Assembly (NCBI GenBank): GCA_030532515.1
Contig: JAUNKY010000016.1
Location: 1-44,392, forward strand
Direction: 5' to 3'
DNA from: Actinomycetaceae bacterium
GTDB lineage: Bacteria; Actinomycetota; Actinomycetes; Actinomycetales; Actinomycetaceae
DNA length: 44,392 bases
In this document: positions 31,454-40,825 of the stretch, in pieces
Layout of the letters: every line of letters starts with the position of its first letter
How positions within the stretch are numbered: position 1 is the stretch's first letter
Made by a program: the position numbers and the translations under genes
Notes under the pieces: generated by a model
Database searches by the model: none
What the model saw: only the letters and a program-made list of their open reading frames with translations
What the model was told of the DNA's origin: nothing

Positions 31454-33514
31454 ATGGCTACCAAACGCCGCGTAACGATTCGCAAGACTGCACCTAAGAA
31501 TTTAGTTCCTCCAGCAGCGCAAATCACCCGGATTCCAGCCACCGAAGTCTTCCCAGTCATCGAAGGCGGTCTGTGGGCAGCGAAAGCCACCGAAGGAGAA
31601 GCCTTCCCCGTACGCGCCACCGTTTTCCGTGAAGGCCACGACGCCCTGGCAGCTGAAGCTGTACTGGTTAACCCACTCGGGGTAGAACATCAGCGAGTCC
31701 GCATGTACGATACTGCCCCCGGCTTAGACCGCTACGAAGCTTGGGTAATGCCAGACACCCCCGGTGATTGGACCTTCCACATCGACACTTGGGCAGACCC
31801 TTTCGCCACCTGGTCCCATGACGCTTCCGTTAAAATCGCGGCAGAAACCGACGTTGAACTGATGTTGGAAGAAGGCGCTCGACTCTTTGAACGAGCCCTG
31901 AAAGAACTGCCTTTAGATGCAGCAGCCCAGCAGATCATTTCCGAAGCTATCGTCTATTTACGCGATACCTCAGCAACCGCACAGCGACGCCTTTCTGGAG
32001 GGCTCTCAACTAAAGTCCGCCGCGTTTTCAAAGCCTACCCGCTGCGCGACCTTTGCCAGTCAACTCGCGCATACCCACTGCAGGTTGACCGCAAACTTGC
32101 TCTCTACGGCTCGTGGTACGAAATCTTCCCCCGCTCTTACGGTGCCTTCCAAGACAGTGAAGGTAACTGGATTTCCGGTACTTTACAAGCCGCCGCTAAG
32201 GAACTGCCCCGCATCGCCGGCATGGGCTTTGACGTAATTTACCTAACTCCGATCCACCCCATTGGCACCACCCACCGGAAGGGGAAGAACAATACGCTTA
32301 CAGCCGGCCCCAATGATCCCGGTTCACCTTACGGCATTGGTGCCGCTTCTGGCGGACACGACGCAATCCACCCGGATCTGGGAACTTTCGCAGACTTTGC
32401 TGCCTTTGTGAAGGCTGCTAAAGCACAGGGTATGGAAGTTGCTTTGGATCTGGCATTGCAGTGTTCTCCGGACCACCCGTGGGTCGCTGCACATCCCGAA
32501 TGGTTCACCACGCGCGCCGACGGTTCAATTGCCTACGCAGAAAATCCCCCAAAGAAATACCAGGACATTTACCCACTCAACTTCGACAATGATCCAGAAG
32601 GAATCTACCTGGCAATCCGCAACGTGGTTTACACCTGGATTAAACATGGGGTAACGCTTTTCCGCGTCGACAACCCACATACTAAGCCTCTTAACTTCTG
32701 GCAGCGCCTTCTGGCAGAAGTACGCTCAACGCATCCAGAAGTCATTTTCCTGGCAGAAGCATTCACTAAACCCGCCATGATGCGAACCCTGGGCGCGATC
32801 GGCTTCCAACAGTCCTACACCTACTTCACTTGGCGTACCACCAAAGCCCAGTTGGAAGAATACTTCACGGAAGTTTCGCACGAAACGGCGCATCTGATGC
32901 GCCCGGCATTCTGGCCGACCACTCACGATATTCTTACCCCACAAATGACTGCCGGTGGCACCGCCATGTTTGCTTTACGCGCTGTGCTTGCCGCCACGGC
33001 GGCTCCCACCTGGGGCATTTACTCTGGCTACGAGTTCGTTGAAAAAGAACCGCGTCCGGGTTACGAAGAGCAAAATAACAACGAAAAGTACGAGTACCGC
33101 CCTCGGAATTGGGAAAAAGTCGGCGACTACGGGATTGCTAACTTGCTGACGCTTCTCAACCAGGCTCGTAAGGAACACCCTGCTTTACAGCAGCTACACA
33201 ACCTAACTATCCACCCAACTTCCGATGACCGCCTGATCTGCTTCTCTAAGCATGTTGATGCTAAGCATTCTCCCACCGGAGTTGCTGACACGGTTATTGT
33301 GGTAGTTAACCTAGATCCCCAAAACACCGTCCAAGGTGAGGTATATCTGGACTTCGGTAAGTTGGGAGTTACCGGGCAGCATACTTCCGCCGGCCCGCTG
33401 CTAACCGTAGTAGATCAGCTGGATGGGCGCGAATACCAGTGGGGCGAACGCAACTTCATCGAGTTGTGCCCACAGATTCGCACCGCGCACGTGCTGGCTG
33501 TACAGCATGGCTGA
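31454..33514 (+). CDS. glgE: Maltose-1-phosphate maltosyltransferase GlgE
   Basis: A 686-residue GH13_3 enzyme that adds maltosyl units from alpha-maltose-1-phosphate to the non-reducing end of alpha-1,4-glucans. GPNDPGSPYGIG and GGHDAIHPDLGTF are signature segments; the nucleophile is D406 in FRVDNPHTKP and the acid/base E435 in LAEAFTKP; GYEFVEKEPRPGYEEQ closes the barrel. An N-terminal domain (about 1-200) mediates dimerisation in known structures. GAAGGAG precedes the ATG by 5 nt. It heads glgE-mak-glgB and overlaps mak by 8 nt. TreS, which would supply maltose from trehalose, is not in the window. Confidence 0.95.
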   Translation: MATKRRVTIRKTAPKNLVPPAAQITRIPATEVFPVIEGGLWAAKATEGEAFPVRATVFREGHDALAAEAVLVNPLGVEHQRVRMYDTAPGLDRYEAWVMPDTPGDWTFHIDTWADPFATWSHDASVKIAAETDVELMLEEGARLFERALKELPLDAAAQQIISEAIVYLRDTSATAQRRLSGGLSTKVRRVFKAYPLRDLCQSTRAYPLQVDRKLALYGSWYEIFPRSYGAFQDSEGNWISGTLQAAAKELPRIAGMGFDVIYLTPIHPIGTTHRKGKNNTLTAGPNDPGSPYGIGAASGGHDAIHPDLGTFADFAAFVKAAKAQGMEVALDLALQCSPDHPWVAAHPEWFTTRADGSIAYAENPPKKYQDIYPLNFDNDPEGIYLAIRNVVYTWIKHGVTLFRVDNPHTKPLNFWQRLLAEVRSTHPEVIFLAEAFTKPAMMRTLGAIGFQQSYTYFTWRTTKAQLEEYFTEVSHETAHLMRPAFWPTTHDILTPQMTAGGTAMFALRAVLAATAAPTWGIYSGYEFVEKEPRPGYEEQNNNEKYEYRPRNWEKVGDYGIANLLTLLNQARKEHPALQQLHNLTIHPTSDDRLICFSKHVDAKHSPTGVADTVIVVVNLDPQNTVQGEVYLDFGKLGVTGQHTSAGPLLTVVDQLDGREYQWGERNFIELCPQIRTAHVLAVQHG

Positions 33515-34868
33515 GGAACTCACTTTCGAACCAAGTTGGGTGCAAGAACTTCCCCTTCAGCCTCAGAGCGCGCCCGTTGATTGGCAGGATTTACCTGCGT
33601 CCTTACAAACGCAGCGGTGGTTTCCCAAAGCCTCGGACGGTTCTGCGCCGCAGTTGGCTTTTGCCGGAACGCTTTGCGCTGCGCCCAGCGGGTTCTGCGG
33701 CGATCCCGGAGAGCTTCCTGACCAAGCTGACACCGCGGTTTACCTCGTGCAGTTTCAAGATAAGCTGCTCTATATCCCGCTGCAGCTAGCTGCTACCCCG
33801 GATTTCGTTGACGGAGCTGACTCACCCGGTTATTTGCAAACTGTACTGCGGGTTTTAGAGGTTCCCTTTGAAACCGGACAGACGCGCAGTTTAGGGGCGG
33901 AACAGTCGAACTCAAATGCGGTTGTTGACCAGCAGTATCTGGTGAAAACCTATCGGAGGCTCTTCCCCGGCTGGAATCCTGAGATTTTGGTTGGAGAAGC
34001 GCTTACGCGTTTGGGTTCGCAGATTACGCCGCGCACTTACGGAGCCACCTACGTGCAGTTGGACGGGCAGCCCTACGTGACTAACTTAGTTTCTGAGTTC
34101 GTCCCTGGCGCAACAGATGCGTTCGGAGAGTTTACATCTGCGGTGTGGGATCCAATCGCTCCGGCTACGCAGCTGGGAGCGGTTACCGCTACGATGCACA
34201 CTGAGTTAGCCCAGTGTTTTGGCTCTTCGCAGGCGCTTTCTACCGCGGCTTTAGCGCAGCGGGTGCGCCAAGAGTTGGCAACTACCCTCAGCGCAGTTCC
34301 GCAGCTTGCCCAGCAGCCTTGGTTTAGTAGTTTTGCAAGGGAAGTGGAAGCTACTTTAGGCGCCCTCGAAACGGCGGGTGCTACCCTGCCCACCCAGAAA
34401 ATCCACGGGGATTACCACCTGGGGCAGGTTTTGTATGCGCCCGCTCGGCCCCAGCCCTGGCTGGTTATTGATTTCGAGGGCGAACCTCTGCGGCCTTTAG
34501 CAGAGCGGATGCTCCCTGACGTGGCGCTAAGAGATGTGGCGGGAATGCTGCGTTCGTTCGCCTATGCGGCCGCGATGCATCAAGCAAACCAGACTGACCG
34601 GCAGCAAGGAACGGATGCGCGTCAGGTAAAGCTGGCAGCTGATTGGGAGGAGCGTGCAAGGAATTCTTTCCTTGCCGGCTATGCTCCGCAGGGTTTAACG
34701 GCTCTTGAAAAGCTTGTTTTAGAAGCTTTAGAAATTGAAAAAACTTGCTACGAATGCCGGTATGAAGCCACTTTCCGCCCGGACTGGTTGCCGGTTCCAC
34801 TAAGTGGGTTAAAACGATTTGCCACCACAAGCGCAAATCCGTCCCCATTACGTCAGATTATTGACTAA
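33507..34868 (+). CDS. mak: Maltokinase (Mak/Pep2)
   Basis: A 453-residue cytoplasmic kinase that makes maltose-1-phosphate from maltose and ATP, the donor for GlgE. The kinase C-lobe signature is clear: KIHGDYHLGQVLY near residue 300, then WLVIDFEGEPLRPLAER and ALRDVAGMLRSFAYAA. The start ATGGCTGA overlaps the glgE stop by 8 nt, indicating coupling; the same frame is open further upstream inside glgE but has no ribosome site. In many actinobacteria mak is fused or adjacent to treS; here it is a free-standing gene between glgE and glgB. The N-terminal cap (FEPSWVQ...RWFPKASD) is as in Mak. Confidence 0.93.
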   Translation: MAEELTFEPSWVQELPLQPQSAPVDWQDLPASLQTQRWFPKASDGSAPQLAFAGTLCAAPSGFCGDPGELPDQADTAVYLVQFQDKLLYIPLQLAATPDFVDGADSPGYLQTVLRVLEVPFETGQTRSLGAEQSNSNAVVDQQYLVKTYRRLFPGWNPEILVGEALTRLGSQITPRTYGATYVQLDGQPYVTNLVSEFVPGATDAFGEFTSAVWDPIAPATQLGAVTATMHTELAQCFGSSQALSTAALAQRVRQELATTLSAVPQLAQQPWFSSFAREVEATLGALETAGATLPTQKIHGDYHLGQVLYAPARPQPWLVIDFEGEPLRPLAERMLPDVALRDVAGMLRSFAYAAAMHQANQTDRQQGTDARQVKLAADWEERARNSFLAGYAPQGLTALEKLVLEALEIEKTCYECRYEATFRPDWLPVPLSGLKRFATTSANPSPLRQIID

Positions 34869-34922
34869 AATTTCAACGCCGATAATTAGTTATTCCAACT
34901 TAATCCGTGGAAGAATCAGAAT

Positions 34923-37112
34923 ATGAAATACAACGAAGTAACCGTCGAACCTCACGTGCTGGAAGCCGTGGCAAAGGCAACCTATCACGATCCTCACTCA
35001 GTCTTGGGCGCGCACCTATCTGACAACGCTGTCACGATTCGCACTGTGCGTCATCTGGCAGATGCAGTACAAATCGTCACTAAAGAAGCAGTTTACGATG
35101 CGACCCACGAGCAAGCTGGCATTTGGAAAGCAGTCCTGCCTCTGCAGGAAGTACCCGACTACCGGTTGCGCGTGACCTATGGCGACCAAACCACCGACGT
35201 AGATGACCCCTACCGTTTCTTACCTACTTTGGGTGAGGTCGATACCTATCTGATTCAAGAAGGCCGCCACGAATCCCTCTGGCGCGTTCTGGGGGCGCGC
35301 GTTCGCCACTACAGCGGCGAGCTGGGCGATGTTGCCGGTGTCTCCTTCGCCGTGTGGGCTCCGAATGCGCGTGCAGTGCGCGTAGTTGGCGACTTCAACT
35401 ACTGGGATGGTAGCGGCGCTGCCATGCGTTCTTTGGGTGCTTCTGGCGTTTGGGAACTATTTATCCCTGGCGTGCAGGTGGGGGCCCGCTACAAGTTTGA
35501 AATCTGCGGTCCAGACGGCAACTGGTTCCAAAAGGCAGACCCCATGGCCCGCGCCACGGAAATCCCACCCGCAACTGCTTCAGTTGTCACTTCTGAGTTC
35601 CATCAGTGGGATGATGTGGCTTGGATGGAAGCCCGAGCGCAACGCGATCCGCACAACAGCCCGATGTCAATCTATGAACTGCACGTCGGGTCTTGGAAGC
35701 AAGGATTAGGATACCGCGCTTTAGCTGACGACCTGATCCCCTACTTGCAATACATGGGCTTTACGTACGTTGAATTCATGCCGGTAGCAGAACACCCCTT
35801 CGGCGGTTCTTGGGGCTACCAGGTAACTTCCTACTATGCTCCTTCAGCTCGTTTCGGTACCCCGGATGACCTGCGGTACCTGATCGATCGCCTGCACCAA
35901 GCCGGCATTGGTGTCATCATGGACTGGGTTCCCGCCCACTTCCCCAAGGACGCTTGGGCGCTGGCAAAGTTCGACGGCACTGCCCTGTATGAAGATCCTG
36001 ATCCGCTGCGCGGAGAACACCCTGACTGGGGTACTTTAGTCTTTAACTTCGGACGCCGCGAAGTACGTAACTTCCTGGTGGCAAATGCCCTGTACTGGTT
36101 GGAAGAGTTCCACATCGACGGCTTACGCGTTGACGCGGTAGCTTCTATGCTCTATTTGGACTACTCGCGTAAGGATGGCCAGTGGCGGCCTAACCAGTAC
36201 GGTGGCCGCGAACACCTGGATGCGATTGATTTCCTCCAAGAAGCTAACGCAACCGCCTACCGTGTACACCCCGGCATCGTGATGATCGCGGAAGAATCCA
36301 CCGCTTGGCCAGGGGTTACTGCGGATACTTCGCAAGGCGGCTTAGGCTTCGGCATGAAGTGGAATATGGGCTGGATGAATGACACTTTGCGCTACTTGCA
36401 AGAAGATCCAGTTAACCGTTCTTGGCATCATGGCGAGCTGACTTTCAGCTTAGTTTATGCCTTCTCTGAAAACTTCGTGCTGCCTTTGTCTCACGATGAA
36501 GTTGTCCACGGTAAGGGCTCTTTAGTTAATAAGATGCCTGGCGATAAGTGGCGTCGTTTGGCAGGGCTACGCTCACTGTTGGCTTACCAGTGGTCGCACC
36601 CCGGCAAGCAGCTTCTGTTCATGGGACAAGAGTTCGCTCAAGAAGCGGAATGGAATGAAGCTAACTCACTGGATTGGTGGCATTTAGACGATCAGTCTCA
36701 CCGCGGCGTGTTTGAACTGGTAGCACGTTTGAACCGTCTCTACACCGAAAACCCTGCTTTCTGGGACGATAACTACACCGGTTACGAGTGGATTGATGGT
36801 TCGGATTCAGCCCACAACCTCATTTCTTACATCCGTAAGAATGACCATGCGGAACCGGGCGAAGGCTCTAATATCATCGTCTGTGTAGCTAACTTTGCCG
36901 GTAATCCCCATGAGGGCTACCGTATTGGTTTGCCATTCGGCGGAGACTGGGAAGAAGTGCTTAACACCGATGCTGAAGAGTTCGCTGGCTCTGGCGTAGT
37001 TAACATCGGTCACTTGCAGGCAGAAGAGATTGCTTGGAATGGTCGCTCGCACTCAGTTGAGTTGCGCGTACCTCCTTTGGGTGCTGTTTGGTTGCGCCCA
37101 GTGCGTCACTAG
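34923..37112 (+). CDS. glgB: 1,4-alpha-glucan branching enzyme
   Basis: A 729-residue GH13_9 enzyme that makes alpha-1,6 branches in the glucan made by GlgE. Two N-terminal beta domains (about 1-220, with GVSFAVWAPNARAVRVVGDFNYWDG) precede the barrel. The nucleophile is D404 in GLRVDAVASMLYLDY, the acid/base E457 in IAEESTAWP and the third carboxylate D525 in LSHDEVVHGKGSL. Length and motifs are normal. GGAAGAA lies about 7 nt before the ATG, 54 nt after mak. The operon ends at a bidirectional hairpin. No glgA or glgC is in the window, so a classical ADP-glucose route cannot be judged from here. Confidence 0.95.
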   Translation: MKYNEVTVEPHVLEAVAKATYHDPHSVLGAHLSDNAVTIRTVRHLADAVQIVTKEAVYDATHEQAGIWKAVLPLQEVPDYRLRVTYGDQTTDVDDPYRFLPTLGEVDTYLIQEGRHESLWRVLGARVRHYSGELGDVAGVSFAVWAPNARAVRVVGDFNYWDGSGAAMRSLGASGVWELFIPGVQVGARYKFEICGPDGNWFQKADPMARATEIPPATASVVTSEFHQWDDVAWMEARAQRDPHNSPMSIYELHVGSWKQGLGYRALADDLIPYLQYMGFTYVEFMPVAEHPFGGSWGYQVTSYYAPSARFGTPDDLRYLIDRLHQAGIGVIMDWVPAHFPKDAWALAKFDGTALYEDPDPLRGEHPDWGTLVFNFGRREVRNFLVANALYWLEEFHIDGLRVDAVASMLYLDYSRKDGQWRPNQYGGREHLDAIDFLQEANATAYRVHPGIVMIAEESTAWPGVTADTSQGGLGFGMKWNMGWMNDTLRYLQEDPVNRSWHHGELTFSLVYAFSENFVLPLSHDEVVHGKGSLVNKMPGDKWRRLAGLRSLLAYQWSHPGKQLLFMGQEFAQEAEWNEANSLDWWHLDDQSHRGVFELVARLNRLYTENPAFWDDNYTGYEWIDGSDSAHNLISYIRKNDHAEPGEGSNIIVCVANFAGNPHEGYRIGLPFGGDWEEVLNTDAEEFAGSGVVNIGHLQAEEIAWNGRSHSVELRVPPLGAVWLRPVRH

Positions 37113-37139
37113 CCCAGCCGGCTTCTTAAAGGAGCAAGT

Positions 37140-37172
37140 GGGGGCGGCGAAAACTTCGTTTTCGCCGCCCCC
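37140..37172. terminator. Bidirectional terminator between glgB and the thioredoxin-like gene
   Basis: A perfect 15-bp stem, GGGGGCGGCGAAAAC / GTTTTCGCCGCCCCC, with a 3-nt loop; GCCTTAGTTTTAC follows on the plus strand. It is 27 nt past glgB and 27 nt past the convergent minus-strand gene, so it can serve both. Confidence 0.82.
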
Positions 37173-37199
37173 GCCTTAGTTTTACTGGCTTAGTTCAGT

Positions 37200-38123
37200 T
37201 TAGAACAGTACCGTTGCTAGCCGCCCTCGGGCAGATCGCACCAACGGGTCCGCGTTGCCAAGTAGGGTGAACATTTCCAAAATGCGCACGCGAGCTGCCT
37301 CAGCAACTTCGGGATTAGCATACTTATTCTCTGCGATCAGCTCTAATAAGCGGTCAAAAGCAGCCGCTACTTCCCCGGAAGCAAAAAGAGCATCCACTTT
37401 ACCTAATGGGCCAGCGTCTTCTCCGTCTTTCAGACGAGCTGCCAGGTTGAGGCGCGCCAAAGCCTCTTTAGCGACCTGATCCTTAGGCTGCTTCTTCAAA
37501 ACCAGCTCCCATTCTTGCAAAGCTAGTTCTAAGTTACCTGCATCTTCGGCAGCGCGCGCCGACGCGTAAAGCGGATTTTGAGCTTCTGCTTCGGCTTCGC
37601 TCATATCCACCATGCGGCCGGTGAGGCCTGACTGGCTTGCAATATTGAGCAGCTCGTTGAAGACCGCCACAACGTTCTCTCGCGGTTGTAAACCGGCGAA
37701 TAGGGGCAGCGGGCGCCCATTCAAAATAGCGGTAACTGCCGGAACGTTCTGTACCTGCAGGGCCTGGGCAATCTGCGGATGTGCAGCAATATCTAGCTTT
37801 GCCAGCACAACCCGTCCAGCCAGCTCTTGAACTAAGGAAACTAAAACGGGTTCCAGTTCCAAGCAGGGAGCTACCCCCGGCTGGTAGATGAACACTACCA
37901 CCGGCAGTTTGTCGGAAATCGCAACAATGTCGGTGAGGTCAGCAGCTCCAATTTCGCGGATGATGGGGCCGCGCAGTTCTGTGGCAGCTGGTCCAGGATT
38001 AGCTGCAGGCCCAGGATTAGCTGCTACTCCGGGGTTAGCTGCAGGCGCGGCACCGGCATTAGGCGCGGGTGCGGTGGCCCCTAGTTGGTCTAATGAGACT
38101 GCTCCGCGAGTATCTGCTGGCAT
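37200..38123 (-). CDS. Thioredoxin-like TPR protein (YbbN/CnoX type)
   Basis: A 307-residue protein. A low-complexity N-terminus of Ala/Asn/Pro/Gly repeats (AANPGPAANPG) precedes a thioredoxin fold (VVVFIYQPGVAPCLELEPVL ... AKLDIAAHPQIAQALQVQNVPAV), then a tetratricopeptide-like helical half (about 190-305). The redox motif WCGPC is reduced to GVAPC, so only one cysteine remains and disulfide oxidoreductase activity is unlikely; this matches YbbN-type co-chaperones. I start at the ATG at 38123, which has AAGGAG 5 nt upstream, and not at the GTG six bases before. It is divergent in function from its upstream neighbours but shares their strand. Confidence 0.85.
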   Translation of the reverse strand: MPADTRGAVSLDQLGATAPAPNAGAAPAANPGVAANPGPAANPGPAATELRGPIIREIGAADLTDIVAISDKLPVVVFIYQPGVAPCLELEPVLVSLVQELAGRVVLAKLDIAAHPQIAQALQVQNVPAVTAILNGRPLPLFAGLQPRENVVAVFNELLNIASQSGLTGRMVDMSEAEAEAQNPLYASARAAEDAGNLELALQEWELVLKKQPKDQVAKEALARLNLAARLKDGEDAGPLGKVDALFASGEVAAAFDRLLELIAENKYANPEVAEAARVRILEMFTLLGNADPLVRSARGRLATVLF

Positions 38124-38149
38124 CTGCACTCCTTCTATGAATAACTTTT

Positions 38150-39139
38150 TCAGCGTTTAACGTGGCGCAGCACTCTTTCAGCTGCAATAACCTTAATCGG
38201 ATCTTTAGAGCCAACTACCGGCAGGACCATTGCCACTGTAACCGTGTAAGAAGCGGTTACTGGCGAATCTGCACGGACTTCATCATCGTCGCCCTCCAGT
38301 AAGGTAGCGTGCACGCCCTGCACCTTCAAAGAACCTTTTTCCTCAGTGCGGCTGTAGACAAGATCTTGATTCAAGTAACCGAATACTAAAGCTGAACCGT
38401 CGGCAAGCTTAACTGCGGTCAGCGCATCTTCTTGCAGTTTGGCAGTGTAAGTAACTTTACCCACCTTGCCCAGTTGGTCACTCAGACGCTTCTTTTCTTC
38501 TAAGTAGAACTTCGTAAAGTCATCTACCGTGTAACGCTGCGGATCAATTTCTGCCCCGTTAAGCCGAGAAACCCAAGTCTGCATAGCCTTTAGCGGAGTC
38601 TCCACGTACTCTGCCGAATCTGCTTTTACTACCGGCGAACCTTCCGAAACCTTAATGGTTTGCAGCTTCGAAGATGGGAATAGGCGTGCCCAGTTTTCTA
38701 GCATGTACGGAGATCGCGCATCCGCCTGGGTAATAAGCAATACTGAAGGCAGTTCGCCTTCAACGATTTCCGTTCCCAAAACAATCGCCCGCGGCCATTC
38801 TTCGGATTTGGTGACGGTGGCAGTTGCCTGATCCATGAACAGCGTGGGTACCTTTGCCTGGGTCTTTTGCGCCAGCGTGTAGTAGCCGCGGCGCATAGTC
38901 AAAGCCGGGTCCTTAACGCGTTCTACCAGCAGGTCTGCGTTCTTCGCTTCATCTGCTTTAGAAAGTACCTTAGTAAGTTCGTTCAAGACTGAACGCACCT
39001 GATCTGCGTCCAAGTTTGGGGCTTCAACGTCAGGATTTGGAACCACTTTATCAACGCGGGGAGCTTGGTCTGCACAAGCTGCCAGCAGACCTGCCGTGGC
39101 AGTTAATGCGAATAGCCCAAGGGCTTCTCTTCTTTTCAT
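38150..39139 (-). CDS. Predicted lipoprotein of unknown function
   Basis: A 329-residue protein with a basic start MKRREALGLFALTATAGLL and lipobox LAAC-A (about residue 22), so it is probably a lipoprotein; the RR pair could suggest Tat export but the motif is incomplete. The body is mixed alpha/beta with no motif I recognise (DLLVERVKDPALTMRRGYY, LPSVLLITQADARSPYMLENWARLFP). CGGAG lies 5 nt before the ATG at 39139; a GTG at 39145 overlaps the stop of the upstream gene. It is coupled to the membrane protein gene, so the two probably act together at the envelope. Confidence 0.75.
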   Translation of the reverse strand: MKRREALGLFALTATAGLLAACADQAPRVDKVVPNPDVEAPNLDADQVRSVLNELTKVLSKADEAKNADLLVERVKDPALTMRRGYYTLAQKTQAKVPTLFMDQATATVTKSEEWPRAIVLGTEIVEGELPSVLLITQADARSPYMLENWARLFPSSKLQTIKVSEGSPVVKADSAEYVETPLKAMQTWVSRLNGAEIDPQRYTVDDFTKFYLEEKKRLSDQLGKVGKVTYTAKLQEDALTAVKLADGSALVFGYLNQDLVYSRTEEKGSLKVQGVHATLLEGDDDEVRADSPVTASYTVTVAMVLPVVGSKDPIKVIAAERVLRHVKR

Positions 39140-39141
39140 GA

Positions 39142-40350
39142 TCACTCCGCTTCTAAGTCGGCTTCGGCAACGTCTTTAACCTTCTTAACTACGGGGATTA
39201 GCCCGGTTTGGAAAGATTTGCCGTCAATTTCGATAACGGACTCACCGCGCAGGCGAGCCTCCTTAATGGCCTGTCGAGATGGGAAGCGTACGGAGCGAGC
39301 ACCGATAGTGGTTTCGATGATATCTCCGTGGGTGCGCTGGTGAACTGGTTCTGCCTGTTCACGGGTGTGGGCAGCCGGTTGCGTTTCTTTGGTCGGTTCG
39401 GAAGCTGGCTGCATTTCAGTTGGTTCCTGGGGTTGGGTTTCCAGGTCCAGCTCATTTTCGAGGGCGGAAATAGTAGCTTGAGAGTCTTCGTCTGCGGTAT
39501 CTGCTACAGAATCTTCAGGTACTGGCGCTACGTGAGCGACACTGTCCTCAGGCTCGTCTGAGGTTACCTGAGACTGAACGGTTTCGTCTGCAGCATCGCC
39601 CTCGGAATCTGCGGACTCTGCGGTATCTGTGATATCCGCGGTATCTGTGGAATCAAGCGTAGCCGAGCTACCCACGATTTCCCCAGCCAGCTTACCCTGT
39701 GCCAGCTGCTGTGCAGTCTGATCGCTGCCAACCTGCTTTTGCTTAAAGACCCACAGCAGCGCCAGCCCCGCCAAAGTCAGCAGCAGCCCCAGCACCAGCA
39801 GGGTAACTCGCCAAAGCAAAGAGGCGGCCATAGTCCACGCTAACTGCAGCTGCGGAGCCGGTTCTTTACCATCGGTAGTAGCTAGAATCGCCATTCCCTT
39901 AGTGGCCTCAGAAGTCGTAAAAGTTACGCTACCTTCATTCTGAATAACTTCCACCCACATATCGCTTTTGGCGGGATTGGGCTGCTCAGTCTCAGGAAGC
40001 TTACCGTCTGAAACCTCCGCATGCAGAGTTTCCCATGAATCCAGACCAGAAACTTCAGTGTAAGGAGCCTCTCCAAGCCAAGCGTGAATATCCTTACTAC
40101 GCCCCACCACTAAAGTAACCACCTGGTCAGACTTAGCCGTTGCCGTGATAGTCATCGGCTGCGTACCGCTAAGTTCAAAAACGCCCTCGCGGGTCATAAT
40201 GTAAGGAGTAGTGGGAGCATCCATAGTTGCATTTACCTGCGTCTGCGGGCGCGCAATTGTTAAGGTCACCAAGCTAACCAAGGTGGCCACTAACCCAACG
40301 CAAATCAAAAGCACAGACGGCAACAAGTTGCGAGAAAGTAAGTTTTTCAA
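39142..40350 (-). CDS. Membrane protein of unknown function with acidic linker
   Basis: A 402-residue protein starting at TTG, with AGGAG 9 nt upstream. An N-terminal helix (about 9-33), an extracytoplasmic domain (about 40-175), a second helix (about 178-202), then an acidic, Glu/Asp/Ser/Thr/Gln-rich linker (about 215-335) and a compact C-terminal motif (GARSVRFPSRQAIKEARLRG, then IEIDGKSFQTGLIP). The topology puts the linker and C-terminal motif in the cytoplasm. Its stop overlaps the next gene's alternative start. I recognise no family. Confidence 0.75.
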   Translation of the reverse strand: MKNLLSRNLLPSVLLICVGLVATLVSLVTLTIARPQTQVNATMDAPTTPYIMTREGVFELSGTQPMTITATAKSDQVVTLVVGRSKDIHAWLGEAPYTEVSGLDSWETLHAEVSDGKLPETEQPNPAKSDMWVEVIQNEGSVTFTTSEATKGMAILATTDGKEPAPQLQLAWTMAASLLWRVTLLVLGLLLTLAGLALLWVFKQKQVGSDQTAQQLAQGKLAGEIVGSSATLDSTDTADITDTAESADSEGDAADETVQSQVTSDEPEDSVAHVAPVPEDSVADTADEDSQATISALENELDLETQPQEPTEMQPASEPTKETQPAAHTREQAEPVHQRTHGDIIETTIGARSVRFPSRQAIKEARLRGESVIEIDGKSFQTGLIPVVKKVKDVAEADLEAE

Positions 40351-40445
40351 GGCAGAGACTCCTAAAAATACTAATAGTCAACTCTAGCCTATGCGGAAAT
40401 TCACTTCCGTGCTAGGTAAATACATAAATTACTAGCAATCTCACA

Positions 40446-40480
40446 GAAAACTGCGGATGTCTTAGACATCCGCAGTTTTC
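40446..40480 (-). terminator. Terminator of the zinc-ribbon gene
   Basis: A perfect 16-bp stem, GAAAACTGCGGATGTC / GACATCCGCAGTTTTC, with a 3-nt loop, 20 nt past the minus-strand stop. T runs lie in the stem, so it could also act on the other strand. Confidence 0.82.
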
Positions 40481-40500
40481 ATTCTTTGGGGCATACCGCC

Positions 40501-40803
40501 CTAATAGCCGTAATTCCTACCCAGGTCCCGCTCCCAACAATCAGGATGCCAGTGACGCCGGCTGCCGACCCCAATATCTCTGCCAAAAGCACCTTCGGTA
40601 CGCCAAACCACTACGTGGGCAGACCCCGGAGAAATGGGCGCTGGACAAGCGGGGCAAACATAGGTTTTTGTCGCAGAAGAAAGGTATTGGACCTGATAGG
40701 TTTCTCCGCGTCGCTCAATTGAACGAGGCATCGACGAAAGCCGAGTCATATCCAGTGGCCGATGGGCACTGGCGTACGGGCGTTTCGAAGACCGGCGGGC
40801 CAT
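40501..40803 (-). CDS. Small zinc-ribbon protein
   Basis: A 100-residue basic protein. YVCPACPAPISPGSAHVVVW followed by RRHWHPDCW supplies C-x2-C and H-x3-C ligands of a zinc ribbon. The same layout (ATKTYxCPxC...HVV...RRHWHxxCW) is a familiar uncharacterised actinobacterial family, sometimes mislabelled as ATP/GTP-binding. GAAAGGAAAGTA precedes the ATG by about 6 nt. It is downstream of nagA on the same strand with 22 nt between them, so the two may be cotranscribed. Function unknown; nucleic-acid binding is a guess. Confidence 0.8.
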   Translation of the reverse strand: MARRSSKRPYASAHRPLDMTRLSSMPRSIERRGETYQVQYLSSATKTYVCPACPAPISPGSAHVVVWRTEGAFGRDIGVGSRRHWHPDCWERDLGRNYGY

Positions 40804-40825
40804 TACTTTCCTTTCTGCTAAAACG

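Noticed and set aside
33423-33506. Upstream extension of maltokinase inside glgE
   Set aside because: The extra 28 codons overlap glgE coding sequence and have no ribosome site; MAEELTFEPSW is a sensible start.
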